Source of the DNA: Bacteroidota bacterium
GTDB taxonomy: Bacteria > Bacteroidota > Bacteroidia > Chitinophagales > Chitinophagaceae
DNA length: 64,000 nucleotides
Assembly: GCA_023386555.1 (NCBI GenBank)
Contig: JAEWJK010000004.1
Location: forward strand, 156,047 to 220,046
Direction of reading: 5' to 3'
Shown here: positions 35,399-43,979 of the stretch, in pieces
Numbering within the stretch: the first letter of the stretch is position 1
Layout: each line of letters begins with the position of its first letter
The notes under the pieces: model-generated
What the model was told of the DNA's origin: nothing
What the model saw: the letters and a program-made list of their open reading frames with translations, nothing else
The model's database searches: none
Made by a program: the position numbers and the translations under genes

Positions 35399-35515
35399 AT
35401 GAAAAAGACATTATTAGTAATTGTGTTCGCAAGTATCGTAGCAGGATCATTCACTTCATGTTCTACCAGCCGTAAAGGTTGTCCTACCAACAATCCTCGT
35501 TATTTCAGGGCATAA
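35399..35515 (+). CDS. 38-residue lipoprotein
   Basis: Read directly: MKKTLLVIVFASIVAGSFTS, then CSTSRKGCPTNNPRYFRA and a TAA at 35513-35515. The signal and lipobox (SFTSC) are convincing, so it is a small outer- or inner-membrane lipoprotein of only 18 mature residues with a second Cys. Short lipoproteins of this type, with a CSTS-x-(K/R)-x-GCP pattern, are common beside other genes in Chitinophagaceae. It is 29 bases upstream of ytxJ and may be co-transcribed. It is below usual size cutoffs. Confidence 0.7.
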   Translation: MKKTLLVIVFASIVAGSFTSCSTSRKGCPTNNPRYFRA

Positions 35516-35544
35516 GATTTGACTTTGTCAAAGTAAAAGCAGGT

Positions 35545-35886
35545 ATGGATTGGATACGATTGACCAGCGAAGAACAATTAGAGCAGATAAGAAATCATTC
35601 TGCGACAAAGCCACAAGTTATTTTTAAACACAGCATTCGTTGCGGTATAAGTAGTATGGCTTTAAGCCGGCTTGAACGTACTTATGTTCCAATGAATGCT
35701 GATTTTTATTTGCTGGATATCATATCTTACAGAAGTATTTCAAATAAAATCGCTGCAGATTTCCAGGTTCCGCATGAATCACCTCAGGTTTTAGTGATAG
35801 CAAATGAAAAATGTGTGTACGCTGAAAGTCATTCAGGCATTAATATGGATGAGATCGAAGAACAAACGCAGTTTCATAAAGCTTAA
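35545..35886 (+). CDS. ytxJ: YtxJ, bacillithiol-system protein
   Basis: 113 residues from the ATG at 35545 (MDWIRLTSEEQLEQIRNHSA); an upstream reading to 35479 overlaps the lipoprotein gene and is not credible. The signature HSIRCGISSMALSRLE (HSxRCxIS) is that of YtxJ, a thioredoxin-fold protein with one redox Cys proposed to work with bacillithiol as a monothiol bacilliredoxin. Its presence suggests the organism uses bacillithiol. No bsh genes are visible here. Confidence 0.87.
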   Translation: MDWIRLTSEEQLEQIRNHSATKPQVIFKHSIRCGISSMALSRLERTYVPMNADFYLLDIISYRSISNKIAADFQVPHESPQVLVIANEKCVYAESHSGINMDEIEEQTQFHKA

Positions 35887-35904
35887 TTCATCTAAATAAT
35901 ACAC

Positions 35905-36540
35905 ATGACCATTACAGTTTTTGGTGCTACCGGCCAGGTAGGTATCAGGATCGTTCGATTAGCATTGAGCAAAGGTTATAGAGTAAAAGCGTTCAGCCGT
36001 CATATTGAAGATATGATCGATGAAGACCTGCGTAACGAAAACTTCGAAGCGATAAAAGGCTATGTTTTCGATGAAGAGCAGGTATATAATGCTGTAAATG
36101 GAAGTGATGTTGTGTTCTCAGCATTAGGCGGATCATTCGATGGCAACGATAAAACAAGGAGTCTTGGTTTAAAAAATATTGTTGCGCAAATGGAAAAAGC
36201 TGGTGTAAAAAGAATTGTAGCAGTTGGTGGAATGGGTGTATTAAATGCAGATGATGAAACGTACATTCTCGATACACCTGGCTATCCGGAAATGTATCAA
36301 CCCGTGGGTCGTGAACACCTGAAAGCGTTTTTTGTTTTACAGGCATCCAAACTTGACTGGACATTTGTTTGTCCCCCGGAAATTAAAACAGAAGAGGTTA
36401 CAGGCTTGTATTATACAAATGTCAACTATCCTCCAGAGAAAAATAATAATCGTATCACTGCCGGGGATCTTGCTCTATTTATGTTGAATGAAGCAGTTGA
36501 AAACAAATATTTACAACAAAGAGTAGGAATATCTAACTAA
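35905..36540 (+). CDS. NAD(P)-binding atypical SDR
   Basis: 211 residues. MTITVFGATGQVGIRIVRLAL (GxTGxVG) and DVVFSALGGSFDGNDKTRSL, followed by NIVAQMEKAGVKRIVAVGGMG, define an NAD(P)H-binding atypical short-chain dehydrogenase of the NmrA/flavin-reductase-like group. No Tyr-Lys catalytic pair is visible, so it may act as a sensor or reductase. Start ATG at 35905, 18 bases after ytxJ. Confidence 0.8.
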   Translation: MTITVFGATGQVGIRIVRLALSKGYRVKAFSRHIEDMIDEDLRNENFEAIKGYVFDEEQVYNAVNGSDVVFSALGGSFDGNDKTRSLGLKNIVAQMEKAGVKRIVAVGGMGVLNADDETYILDTPGYPEMYQPVGREHLKAFFVLQASKLDWTFVCPPEIKTEEVTGLYYTNVNYPPEKNNNRITAGDLALFMLNEAVENKYLQQRVGISN

Positions 36541-36556
36541 GATTTTCTAAAAAAAT

Positions 36557-36586
36557 TTTGCTGCGAAAGTTTACATCCTATATTTG
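36557..36586 (+). promoter_or_regulatory. tRNA-Val promoter, close to Bacteroidota consensus
   Basis: TTTG at 36557-36560 and TATATTTG at 36579-36586, with 18 bases between; this is the best promoter match in the window. Transcription would start near 36593, about 12 bases before the tRNA. Confidence 0.75.
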
Positions 36587-36604
36587 CACTCCCGTAGCGG
36601 AAAA

Positions 36605-36679
36605 GGGAGTTTAGCTCAGCTGGTTTAGAGCATCTGCCTTACAAGCAGAGGGTCGGCGGTTCGATCCCGTCAACTCCCA
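36605..36679 (+). tRNA. tRNA-Val (anticodon UAC)
   Basis: 75 bases. Acceptor GGGAGTT/AACTCCC, D arm GCTC...GAGC, anticodon stem TCTGC/GCAGA with loop CTTACAA (anticodon TAC) and T arm with TTCGATC fit a standard cloverleaf; the discriminator is A. The CCA end is not encoded (CAC follows), so it is added post-transcriptionally. A terminator follows directly. Confidence 0.95.
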
Positions 36680-36684
36680 CAGAA

Positions 36685-36708
36685 AGATCTCAAACGAGGT
36701 CTTTTTTT
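36685..36708 (+). terminator. terminator after tRNA-Val
   Basis: Stem AGATCTC/GAGGTCT with one G-T pair and loop AAAC, followed by seven T. Confidence 0.8.
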
Positions 36709-36710
36709 AT

Positions 36711-36761
36711 GCCCCTAACTGCAGAATTACTATTAAGCATCGTTGCGTCGCACTCTTCAAC
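36711..36761 (-). repeat. dispersed intergenic repeat, copy 8 (variant type)
   Basis: On the minus strand AGTTGAAGAGTGCGACGCAA then CGATGCTTAATAG, ending CTGCAGTTAGG. It shares the end block with copy 11 (CTGCTGTTAGCC) and the core with copy 3. Confidence 0.75.
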
Positions 36762-36836
36762 TAATATTTCTTTATTGAACATTGCGACTTAGCGTCATTG
36801 CGGTTAACCATTACCTTTGCCTCACAAATAATAGTT

Positions 36837-38360
36837 ATGGATATACTTTCTTCCCTCAATATTAAACCTCAATCAAGTGGTGCTTCAACAGGTACAAAAT
36901 GGCTTAACACAACCGGTAAAAAAATAGAATCCTTCTCTCCTGTTGATGGTAAGCTTATTGGTTCAGTTACTGCAGCTACAAAAGATAACTATGAAGCAGT
37001 GATCAAAGCTTCCGAAACTGCTTTTTTAGAATGGAGAACCTGGCCTGCACCAAAACGTGGAGAGATTGTTAGGCAATTAGGAGAAGCGTTAAGAAAATAT
37101 AAAGAACCGCTGGGAAAATTAGTGAGCTATGAAATGGGCAAAAGCCTTCAGGAAGGTTATGGTGAAGTGCAGGAGATGATAGATATCTGTGATTTTGCTG
37201 TAGGCCTTTCACGTCAGCTATATGGATTAACCATGCATAGCGAAAGACCAGGGCATAGAATGTATGAACAATACCATCCATTAGGAATTGTAGGTATTAT
37301 ATCAGCTTTCAACTTTCCTGTTGCAGTTTGGAGCTGGAATGCAGCATTAGCCTGGGTGTGTGGTGATGTTTGTGTATGGAAACCCAGTGAAAAAACCCCT
37401 TTATGTGCTGTAGCAGTTCAGAATATTGTTGCAGAAGTTTTTGAGAAGAATAATGTACCGGAAGGTGTATGTGGATTAATACAGGGAAACAGGGAAGTTG
37501 GTGAATGGATGTGTAACGATGTAAGAGTTCCTTTGGTGAGTGCAACAGGCTCTACCAGAATGGGTAAAGCTGTTGCAGCCACTGTTGCAGCAAGACTCGG
37601 AAGAACAATTTTAGAATTAGGCGGAAACAATGCCATCATTATTTCAAAAGAAGCTGACCAGGATATTGCTTTGATCGGATCATTGTTTGGGGCTGTGGGT
37701 ACTGCCGGACAAAGATGTACCACCACACGTCGTTTAATCATTCATGAATCTATTTATGAATTATTCAAACAAAAGTTGGTGAATGCTTATGGACAATTGA
37801 AGATAGGTGATCCTTTAGATCAGAATAACCATGTAGGGCCATTGATTGATAAAGATGCGGTGAATGCTTATTTAGCATCAATAGAAAAATGTAAACAGGA
37901 AGGTGGAAAGTTCATCGTTGAAGGAGGAATTGTAGAAGGTGCCGGTTATGAAAGTGGCTGTTATGTTAAACCATGTATCGCTGAAGCAAAGCCTGAAATG
38001 AAGATTCTCCAGCATGAGACCTTTGCTCCTATTTTGTATTTGATGAAGTATTCAACGATCGACGAAGCAATCGCTATTCAAAATAATGTTCCACAAGGCT
38101 TATCGTCTTCCATAATGACGTTGAATATGAGAGAAGCCGAACAGTTCTTATCTCATGCAGGAAGTGATTGCGGTATTGCCAACGTAAACATTGGTACCAG
38201 TGGTGCTGAAATCGGTGGTGCTTTCGGTGGTGAAAAAGAAACAGGTGGTGGTAGGGAAAGTGGCAGTGATGCATGGAAAGCGTATATGCGTAGACAGACA
38301 AATACAATTAACTGGAGTAATAATCTTCCGTTGGCACAGGGAATTAAGTTTCATGTATAG
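36837..38360 (+). CDS. aminoadipate-semialdehyde dehydrogenase (ALDH7 family)
   Basis: 507 residues from the ATG at 36837 (leader GTTATG); a GTG/TTG extension to 36798 overlaps likely promoter DNA. ALDH motifs are ISAFNFPVAVWSWNAALAWV, KPSEKTP, ATGSTRMG, ELGGNNAIIISK (general base region) and the nucleophile Cys in GTAGQRCTTTRRL. The C-terminal GGAFGGEKETGGGRESGSDA is typical of ALDH7. ALDH7/antiquitin oxidises aminoadipate semialdehyde or its cyclic form piperideine-6-carboxylate to 2-aminoadipate in lysine breakdown, the step after the saccharopine dehydrogenase seen at 6750. Confidence 0.87.
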   Translation: MDILSSLNIKPQSSGASTGTKWLNTTGKKIESFSPVDGKLIGSVTAATKDNYEAVIKASETAFLEWRTWPAPKRGEIVRQLGEALRKYKEPLGKLVSYEMGKSLQEGYGEVQEMIDICDFAVGLSRQLYGLTMHSERPGHRMYEQYHPLGIVGIISAFNFPVAVWSWNAALAWVCGDVCVWKPSEKTPLCAVAVQNIVAEVFEKNNVPEGVCGLIQGNREVGEWMCNDVRVPLVSATGSTRMGKAVAATVAARLGRTILELGGNNAIIISKEADQDIALIGSLFGAVGTAGQRCTTTRRLIIHESIYELFKQKLVNAYGQLKIGDPLDQNNHVGPLIDKDAVNAYLASIEKCKQEGGKFIVEGGIVEGAGYESGCYVKPCIAEAKPEMKILQHETFAPILYLMKYSTIDEAIAIQNNVPQGLSSSIMTLNMREAEQFLSHAGSDCGIANVNIGTSGAEIGGAFGGEKETGGGRESGSDAWKAYMRRQTNTINWSNNLPLAQGIKFHV

Positions 38361-38461
38361 ATTAAAGTTTTGACTATAATATTTCACCCCAATCAAAATG
38401 ACTTCTTGTTAATCACTTAACCAGATGATAGTAGTATTCCATAAACAGGATTATACACTGA

Positions 38462-39814
38462 TCACTTCAATACATCTAACACCTTAAACATCTTATTTAC
38501 AATTGAACCTGCTGATCCATCATAATTGTTTACAATAATTACCACAGTATAATCTCTGCCATCTTTTGATCTATGATAACCGGCAAAGGCTTTAGCTCCT
38601 CTGATCGTTCCGCTTTTAAGTTTCATACCATTGAATTCAGGGAAGGATTGTTCAAATGAAGAAAACCAGGATTGCTTCCTGGCATAGACTAATATTTTTC
38701 CCAAAGTAGCTGCAGTTATCCTGTTTGAAGGTGATAATCCGCTGCCATCTATTATTTTCAACTCGGCAGGTGTTACTATTTGTTTATCGTTATAAAATCT
38801 TTTTATCACCGCAATACCAGTATCAGTAGAACCAGCTTTCGACCTCTTCATGCCTATGGTTTTTACCAATGCTTCTCCGTATAAATTAATGCTTCGTCTC
38901 ATGAACCAGTAAATAATGCTATCTATCGATGGAGAATGATGAGCGAATAAAACTATACCCTGGTGTCGATTGCTCTTTTTGCTATCATTCGTTTTAATGT
39001 TATTTAAGCCCAGCACTTTCAAAAGTTCTTCTTTGAATTGTAAAGGCGGATCAGGCATGCTACCGCTGATCTTTGACCCACCTTCAAATGTTCCTTCAAC
39101 AAAACCGCTTTCACTATAAGGCGGAAAATAGATATATGCATTATCGCCACTACCTTTTTTACCGGTTCTTAATAGATTGGACAAAGAGAAGTTTTCAATC
39201 TTAGGTTGAGTGCCTAAAATTGTAACAGAATCACCTTCTTTATTGCCGGGCTTCAGTAGCAGATCATATTGATTTTCTCTCCAATTCAATCCCCAACTTC
39301 CAGCTCCATAATAATTTCCAATATCATCCCAGATCCATCCACCAGGTATAGGCTGAAAAGAAAAGCCAGATTCTTCAAGTGATACCCTGCCTGATAACCT
39401 TTTATCTGCTGATTGAAGTTGAGTTTTTATTTTTTGCAGTATAACTTCGGCTTTTGTTGACTGGTATCTTGAACTGCCGAACGTAGGATCTCCTGATCCT
39501 TTAATAATAATATCACCGTTAGTAATGTAACTCACTTCCGTTTTATACTTATAATCTTTACCCAGCAATTCAAACGCTGCTACTGAAGTAACGATTTTCT
39601 GAGTACTTGCAGGTGCTAATCCAAAACTTCCATTCCATTCAAATAATGGTTCTCCAGTGTTCGCATCGGCTACGTAAAAGCCTAAAATACCGTGCTTCAT
39701 CTGTGAATCTTCAACCAATCTCTTTACTTGCACATCTAATCTTTCTTTTATCGATTGTGCACTTGCAACGAACAATAAAAGCATCGATATTGTTACCAAT
39801 AAACATCTTTTCAT
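38462..39814 (-). CDS. dacB: D-alanyl-D-alanine carboxypeptidase/endopeptidase, PBP4 type
   Basis: 450 residues. A signal peptide (LLVTISMLLLFVASAQS) precedes the penicillin-binding fold with SxxK at SGSFGL-APASTQKIVTS (Ser-Thr-Gln-Lys), the SxN region DGSGLSPSNRITA and the KSG motif in KLKSGTIRGAKA. The inserted domain of about 150 residues between the first and second motifs is typical of the DacB/PBP4 family. It trims peptidoglycan stem peptides in the periplasm. Start ATG at 39814; its promoter region is shared with cinA. Confidence 0.87.
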   Translation of the reverse strand: MKRCLLVTISMLLLFVASAQSIKERLDVQVKRLVEDSQMKHGILGFYVADANTGEPLFEWNGSFGLAPASTQKIVTSVAAFELLGKDYKYKTEVSYITNGDIIIKGSGDPTFGSSRYQSTKAEVILQKIKTQLQSADKRLSGRVSLEESGFSFQPIPGGWIWDDIGNYYGAGSWGLNWRENQYDLLLKPGNKEGDSVTILGTQPKIENFSLSNLLRTGKKGSGDNAYIYFPPYSESGFVEGTFEGGSKISGSMPDPPLQFKEELLKVLGLNNIKTNDSKKSNRHQGIVLFAHHSPSIDSIIYWFMRRSINLYGEALVKTIGMKRSKAGSTDTGIAVIKRFYNDKQIVTPAELKIIDGSGLSPSNRITAATLGKILVYARKQSWFSSFEQSFPEFNGMKLKSGTIRGAKAFAGYHRSKDGRDYTVVIIVNNYDGSAGSIVNKMFKVLDVLK

Positions 39815-39866
39815 AAATCAATTTTACCTTCACTTAAATTGAAAGATAAAAATACGCTCTGTTGCT

Positions 39867-41120
39867 ATGGAAAAGCTATTTGCATCAATTATTACGATTG
39901 GAGATGAATTATTGATAGGCCAGGTTATTGATACCAACAGTGCATTCATCGGACAAGAGTTAAATAAGATCGGTGTTACTGTAAAAGCAAAATATGCTGT
40001 TGGTGATGAATGGAACGATATTAAAAACATTCTGAACATTGCTGCCAAAGAATCCAGCATAATACTTTTAACAGGTGGCTTAGGTCCTACAGCAGATGAT
40101 ATTACTAAACCGCTTCTTTGTGAATACTTCGGCGGCAAATTAGTAACCGATCAAACAACACTTGATCATGTAACACATTTATTCGAAAAGGTATTCAATC
40201 GTCCGATGATTGATAGAAATCGTAAGCAGGCAGAAGTTCCGGATGTTTGTACTGTCATCAAAAATGAAAAAGGCACTGCACCAGGAATGCTTTTTGAAAA
40301 AGATAAATGCATTTTCGTTTCGATGCCAGGTGTTCCTTTCGAGATGAAAGCCATGATGCCACAGGTAATAAACATTATTCAGCAAAAGTTTCAAACACCT
40401 GCAATAGAACATCGGACACTTGTTACAATGGGGATGGGTGAATCTTTTCTTGCAGAACATATCTTAGATTTCGAAACATCTCTCCCACCAAATGTAAAGT
40501 TGGCTTATCTACCACATTTTGGGTTAGTGCGATTAAGGCTTACCGGTCATGGTGCTGATAAAAACATTTTATCTCAGCAAATGAATGAACTTTTTACATC
40601 ACTTAAAACCTATGTGAAAGATATACTTGTTGCTGATGAAGACATTCCTATACAGTCTGCTATTGGAAAACTACTGTTAGAAAGAAATGAAACCATGTGC
40701 ACGGCCGAAAGTTGTACAGGTGGTTTTATAGCTCATCTCATCACAGCAGTTGCAGGGTCATCAAAATATTATCTCGGTTCAGTAGTCTGTTATGATAACC
40801 GTATTAAAACAAGTCTGCTGAATGTAAAAGAATCTAGCTTAGCATCAAAAGGAGCAGTCAGCGAAGAAACAGTAACGGAAATGGCATTGAATGCTGTAAA
40901 ATTAATGAACAGTACTTACTCAATTGCTGTAAGTGGAATAATGGGGCCAGGTGGTGGTACGTCAGATAAACCTGTCGGCTTGGTTTGGATCGCTATAGCC
41001 AATAACAAAGAACAAATTGCTACAAGATCATTTAATTTTCGGTTCGACCGTCAAAGAAATATTGAGATAACTGCAACTAATGCATTGAATTTTCTGCGAA
41101 AATTTATTATAGAAAATTAA
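39867..41120 (+). CDS. cinA: CinA, competence/damage-inducible protein
   Basis: 417 residues. The N-terminal molybdopterin-binding-like (COG1058) domain starts ASIITIGDELLIGQVIDTNS and LTGGLGPTADDITK; the C-terminal nicotinamide mononucleotide amidase (PncC) domain carries CTAESCTGGFIAHLITAVAG, then YLGSVVCYDN, then SGIMGPGGGTSDKPVGLVWI. The two-domain form hydrolyses ADP-ribose-type compounds and deamidates NMN in NAD recycling. Divergent from dacB with a 52-base spacer. A bidirectional terminator closes it. Confidence 0.93.
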   Translation: MEKLFASIITIGDELLIGQVIDTNSAFIGQELNKIGVTVKAKYAVGDEWNDIKNILNIAAKESSIILLTGGLGPTADDITKPLLCEYFGGKLVTDQTTLDHVTHLFEKVFNRPMIDRNRKQAEVPDVCTVIKNEKGTAPGMLFEKDKCIFVSMPGVPFEMKAMMPQVINIIQQKFQTPAIEHRTLVTMGMGESFLAEHILDFETSLPPNVKLAYLPHFGLVRLRLTGHGADKNILSQQMNELFTSLKTYVKDILVADEDIPIQSAIGKLLLERNETMCTAESCTGGFIAHLITAVAGSSKYYLGSVVCYDNRIKTSLLNVKESSLASKGAVSEETVTEMALNAVKLMNSTYSIAVSGIMGPGGGTSDKPVGLVWIAIANNKEQIATRSFNFRFDRQRNIEITATNALNFLRKFIIEN

Positions 41121-41146
41121 AAAGCCATGTAGAACATGGCTTTTTA
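41119..41146. terminator. bidirectional terminator between cinA and DUF2911
   Basis: AAAAAGCCATGT, loop AGA, ACATGGCTTTTT: a perfect 12-bp stem flanked by A and T runs. It serves two convergent genes. Confidence 0.9.
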
Positions 41147-41165
41147 ACTATCTAGTTTTTATAAA

Positions 41166-41993
41166 TTATAAAGAAGCAAGTATTTCATTTGCCATTCTTA
41201 CATAGTTATCATTCTTTGCTTCGGCAGCCAATTCTTTTGTTTTCTCTGCACTCGCTTTAGCTGCAGATTTATCTCCTTGTTTAACAGCAATTCTTGCTCT
41301 TAACAAATGCATCCAGAAAGCTTTCGGACTATTTTCAACAGCTTTATCAACCCACTGTCTTGCTAAGTTCATATCCTTTCCATTATCATAATAATAAGAT
41401 GCCGCAGCGAAATAAGGACGGTTGTCTTTGATCAATGTATTTTCAATCTGTGCCATCACTTTAGCATCGGTGTTAGTTGTGATTGGTAAAGAAACCATCG
41501 TCTTCTCCCACATTAACTGAAGATCCACAGAGCTATTGGTAAGATTACCAAATTGCATTGTAAGTGTTTCAACGTGGTTAGGAAGAGTAGAAGGCTTTAC
41601 ATTCACTCGAACAATATCATTCTCCTGCTTGTAAGCCGCTGCAGACGTAACGTTCAAATCCTTTGTAATAATAAACACCCATTCATTTTTTCCCGGAATA
41701 CTTACTAAGCCATATTTTCCAGCCTTAATATCCTTATCGCCAATCTTAACATCGTCGCTGAATGTAAGTGTTGTTGCATTATTTGCACCTGTTCTCCAAA
41801 CTGTGCCAAAAGGTTCAATATCTCCAAGAATTGTTCTGCCTTTAGCACTTGGTCTGCTATAACTTAATTCAATATTACCAATACCAAAATCCTGTTTAAT
41901 TGTTTGTAAGGGACTTGGAGCCGGCGTTTTCAATTGTGCAGATGCACTAAACAAGAAAAAATTTAATAGAACAAGCAAAAATGTATTTCTCAT
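41166..41993 (-). CDS. DUF2911 secreted protein with TPR-like tail
   Basis: 275 residues from the ATG at 41993. Signal peptide (RNTFLLVLLNFFLFSASAQ), then DUF2911: YSRPSAKGRTILGDIEPFG, TVWRTGANNATTLTFS, KYGLVSIPGKNEWVFI. The last 80 residues are helical (MNLARQWVDKAVENSPKAFW; KQGDKSAAKASAEKTKELA), resembling one or two TPR units. This domain is widespread in Bacteroidota and its function is unknown. It is probably periplasmic. Confidence 0.85.
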   Translation of the reverse strand: MRNTFLLVLLNFFLFSASAQLKTPAPSPLQTIKQDFGIGNIELSYSRPSAKGRTILGDIEPFGTVWRTGANNATTLTFSDDVKIGDKDIKAGKYGLVSIPGKNEWVFIITKDLNVTSAAAYKQENDIVRVNVKPSTLPNHVETLTMQFGNLTNSSVDLQLMWEKTMVSLPITTNTDAKVMAQIENTLIKDNRPYFAAASYYYDNGKDMNLARQWVDKAVENSPKAFWMHLLRARIAVKQGDKSAAKASAEKTKELAAEAKNDNYVRMANEILASL

Positions 41994-42141
41994 ATTCAAC
42001 TTTTTTTGCAAACGTATGAAAAGTTTAGGAACATATATTAGCCCTCGGTTTTTCCATCCTGATGAGGATCATGTTTTTGAATGCCAAAAATCATCTTTTA
42101 GATCGTTGAGAGTGAACATCTTTACAAAGAAGATAAAACGT

Positions 42142-42510
42142 ATGTCAGCCGTAGCTACTCATACCGTTAAACACCACCTTGAAGTTGAATTGTGGCTTAA
42201 GGAATTAGCTTTTCTGAATGACCAGATCAACATCATGAAAAAACATCTTTCTGATTTGCAAATTTTCAATGAATCAGAAGAAGTCATTAAAATGATTGAC
42301 CATTTTTCTGAATCATTTTCCATTCAGAAAAGATGGCTTCATAAAATGAAAACGGAACTGGAGAATGAGCCACTTCCGGATGAAGAATGGGAAACTGAAT
42401 TTGAGTTGAATCCTTCTTCAAAAACGTTTAGCCTGCAGATGCATGCAAACAGAATCGTTAATGATGAGTTGAAAGATAATTTTTTTAATTTTTTAGTTAA
42501 GTGGATGTAG
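42142..42510 (+). CDS. uncharacterised helical protein
   Basis: 122 residues from the ATG at 42142 (MSAVATHTVKHHLEVELWLK). The longer reading to 42016 is not supported. Long charged helices (LNDQINIMKKHLSDLQIF; IKMIDHFSESFSIQKRWLHK) suggest a coiled coil. No family recognised. It ends at a strong terminator. Confidence 0.55.
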   Translation: MSAVATHTVKHHLEVELWLKELAFLNDQINIMKKHLSDLQIFNESEEVIKMIDHFSESFSIQKRWLHKMKTELENEPLPDEEWETEFELNPSSKTFSLQMHANRIVNDELKDNFFNFLVKWM

Positions 42511-42532
42511 GCCTTTATTTCGATTGTTGTGC

Positions 42533-42563
42533 AAACTGCCTGGTTCTCCAGGCAGTTTCTTTT
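42533..42563 (+). terminator. intrinsic terminator
   Basis: Stem AACTGCCTGG/CCAGGCAGTT with loop TTCT, then CTTTTTA. Confidence 0.85.
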
Positions 42564-42596
42564 TACTCTTGGTATTAGTTTTATCTTCTGTTATAT

Positions 42597-42791
42597 TTAT
42601 CCTGCAGCCTGTCTTAAATATGGTTGGGCAAAATCGATCTGGTGAGTGATATCTTTTATCTCCTGGTAAATAGCATTCAACTGAGACTGAGGTTTACCTT
42701 CATTGGTAGCTTGATCAAATTCGTATAGTTTTTCCTGTAATTTTTCTTCTAAAACTTTTACAGCTTCGGAAGCTATTTCATAATAATTCAT
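42597..42791 (-). CDS. short helical protein, unknown
   Basis: 64 residues from the ATG at 42791 (MNYYEIASEAVKVLEEKLQE). The longer reading to 42845 adds a Cys-containing stretch without a credible start. A charged coiled-coil-like helix (EEKLQEKLYEFDQATNEGKP; LNAIYQEIKDITHQIDFAQP) fills most of it. No family recognised; conservation would confirm that it is real. Confidence 0.4.
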   Translation of the reverse strand: MNYYEIASEAVKVLEEKLQEKLYEFDQATNEGKPQSQLNAIYQEIKDITHQIDFAQPYLRQAAG

Positions 42792-42867
42792 CCGCTCTTC
42801 TTTTGGCCTGAAGCATAAAATTAAATGTTGACCACTAAAAGTCAAGCAGCTATAAACCTTAAAACAT

Positions 42868-43908
42868 TTAGAAGGATATTTCGCTTAAAAGGATTGTATG
42901 TTCAATTCTTTGGTTGTTCTTCACATCCCATATCTCCATTTTTATAGACGGATCTTTTAATTTCCAATCAATTGTAAGCAAACCAAAGTGATTATCCATA
43001 ACTGGTCCTTCTATCCTATTAGTGTTTGGCGTGGCAAAATGCCAGGTTGAAGTAATGCCGCTTGAAGTGATATCATAAATAGGATACAATCCATTGTAAT
43101 TAAGCTTTGAAATTTCACCATAATGCACATCACCTGTTATGAAAATCACACCATTTGATTTAGTCTTTTTAATCAACTCTAAAAACCTTTTTTGTTCATG
43201 CGGAAAATTAGCCCAGGCTTCATATCCATTAAACGATATACCGAATTGTGAACCCGAACCGATGATTCTAAGATCAGCCGGCTTTTTCAATTCTTCTTCC
43301 AGCCATCTCCATTGTTCTGCACCTAACAAAGTAGAATCTGTGGTTTCGTATGGATAATAGTCAAGTGAATAAAAGAACTTTTTATCATCCTTCAACTCGT
43401 TACGATAAGGCCTGAGATCATTTCGGAATGTTCGGTTATCAAGTAAGATCACCTGCAATTTTCTTCCGTTCTTATCAAACATATAAGAAGTATAAATGCC
43501 TTCATGTTTTCTTCTATCTGAATTCTGCGGTTCTTCAAAGAAGTTCAGGAATATCTCCTTTGATTCTTTCTTAAAAGGATAATGTTTACCTGCATCATTC
43601 CAGCCAAAGTCATGATCATCCCAGGTAGCCAGTATTTTAGTATTACGCTTCAGATTTTGAAACTCCTGTTTAGCAGCCAGTTGATTGTACTTGGCGTTTA
43701 GAACGTTCATGTCGTAGGTATCGCCATAAATATTATCGCCCAGATATATGAACAGATCAGGCTTGTGTTGTACAGCAAGGTCAAGAATTGGTTGAGGCCT
43801 GTCCTCTTCTGCACAAGAGCCAAATGCAATTTTATATACATCCGTTTTCTGTGTAGTTGAACAAGCCGAAAGAACAATCATTGTTAAACTAAATGTTATC
43901 CATTTCAT
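42868..43908 (-). CDS. PhoD-like metallophosphatase lipoprotein
   Basis: 346 residues from the ATG at 43908, which gives a proper lipoprotein signal (WITFSLTMIVLSAC, Cys near 16). Metal-binding motifs DLFIYLGDNIYGDTYDM, ATWDDHDFGWNDAG and FITGDVHYGEISKL define the PhoD-type alkaline phosphatase/phosphodiesterase group. Substrates of this branch are unknown; phosphate ester or phospholipid hydrolysis is likely. Lipid-anchored and periplasmic. Confidence 0.82.
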   Translation of the reverse strand: MKWITFSLTMIVLSACSTTQKTDVYKIAFGSCAEEDRPQPILDLAVQHKPDLFIYLGDNIYGDTYDMNVLNAKYNQLAAKQEFQNLKRNTKILATWDDHDFGWNDAGKHYPFKKESKEIFLNFFEEPQNSDRRKHEGIYTSYMFDKNGRKLQVILLDNRTFRNDLRPYRNELKDDKKFFYSLDYYPYETTDSTLLGAEQWRWLEEELKKPADLRIIGSGSQFGISFNGYEAWANFPHEQKRFLELIKKTKSNGVIFITGDVHYGEISKLNYNGLYPIYDITSSGITSTWHFATPNTNRIEGPVMDNHFGLLTIDWKLKDPSIKMEIWDVKNNQRIEHTILLSEISF

Positions 43909-43979
43909 TCTTTGAAGATAATAACAAAGCTGTTTTCGATAACGGGTATAACATTTGAGCATGAAAGGGAAAATTTTCA

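Noticed and set aside
36782..36806. Regulatory meaning of ATTGCGACTTAGCGTCATTG
   Set aside because: Word-like string typical of Bacteroidota spacers; no palindrome or link to a regulator could be shown.
42016..42141. N-terminal extension of the helical protein
   Set aside because: Composition differs from the rest and the start at 42142 is cleaner.
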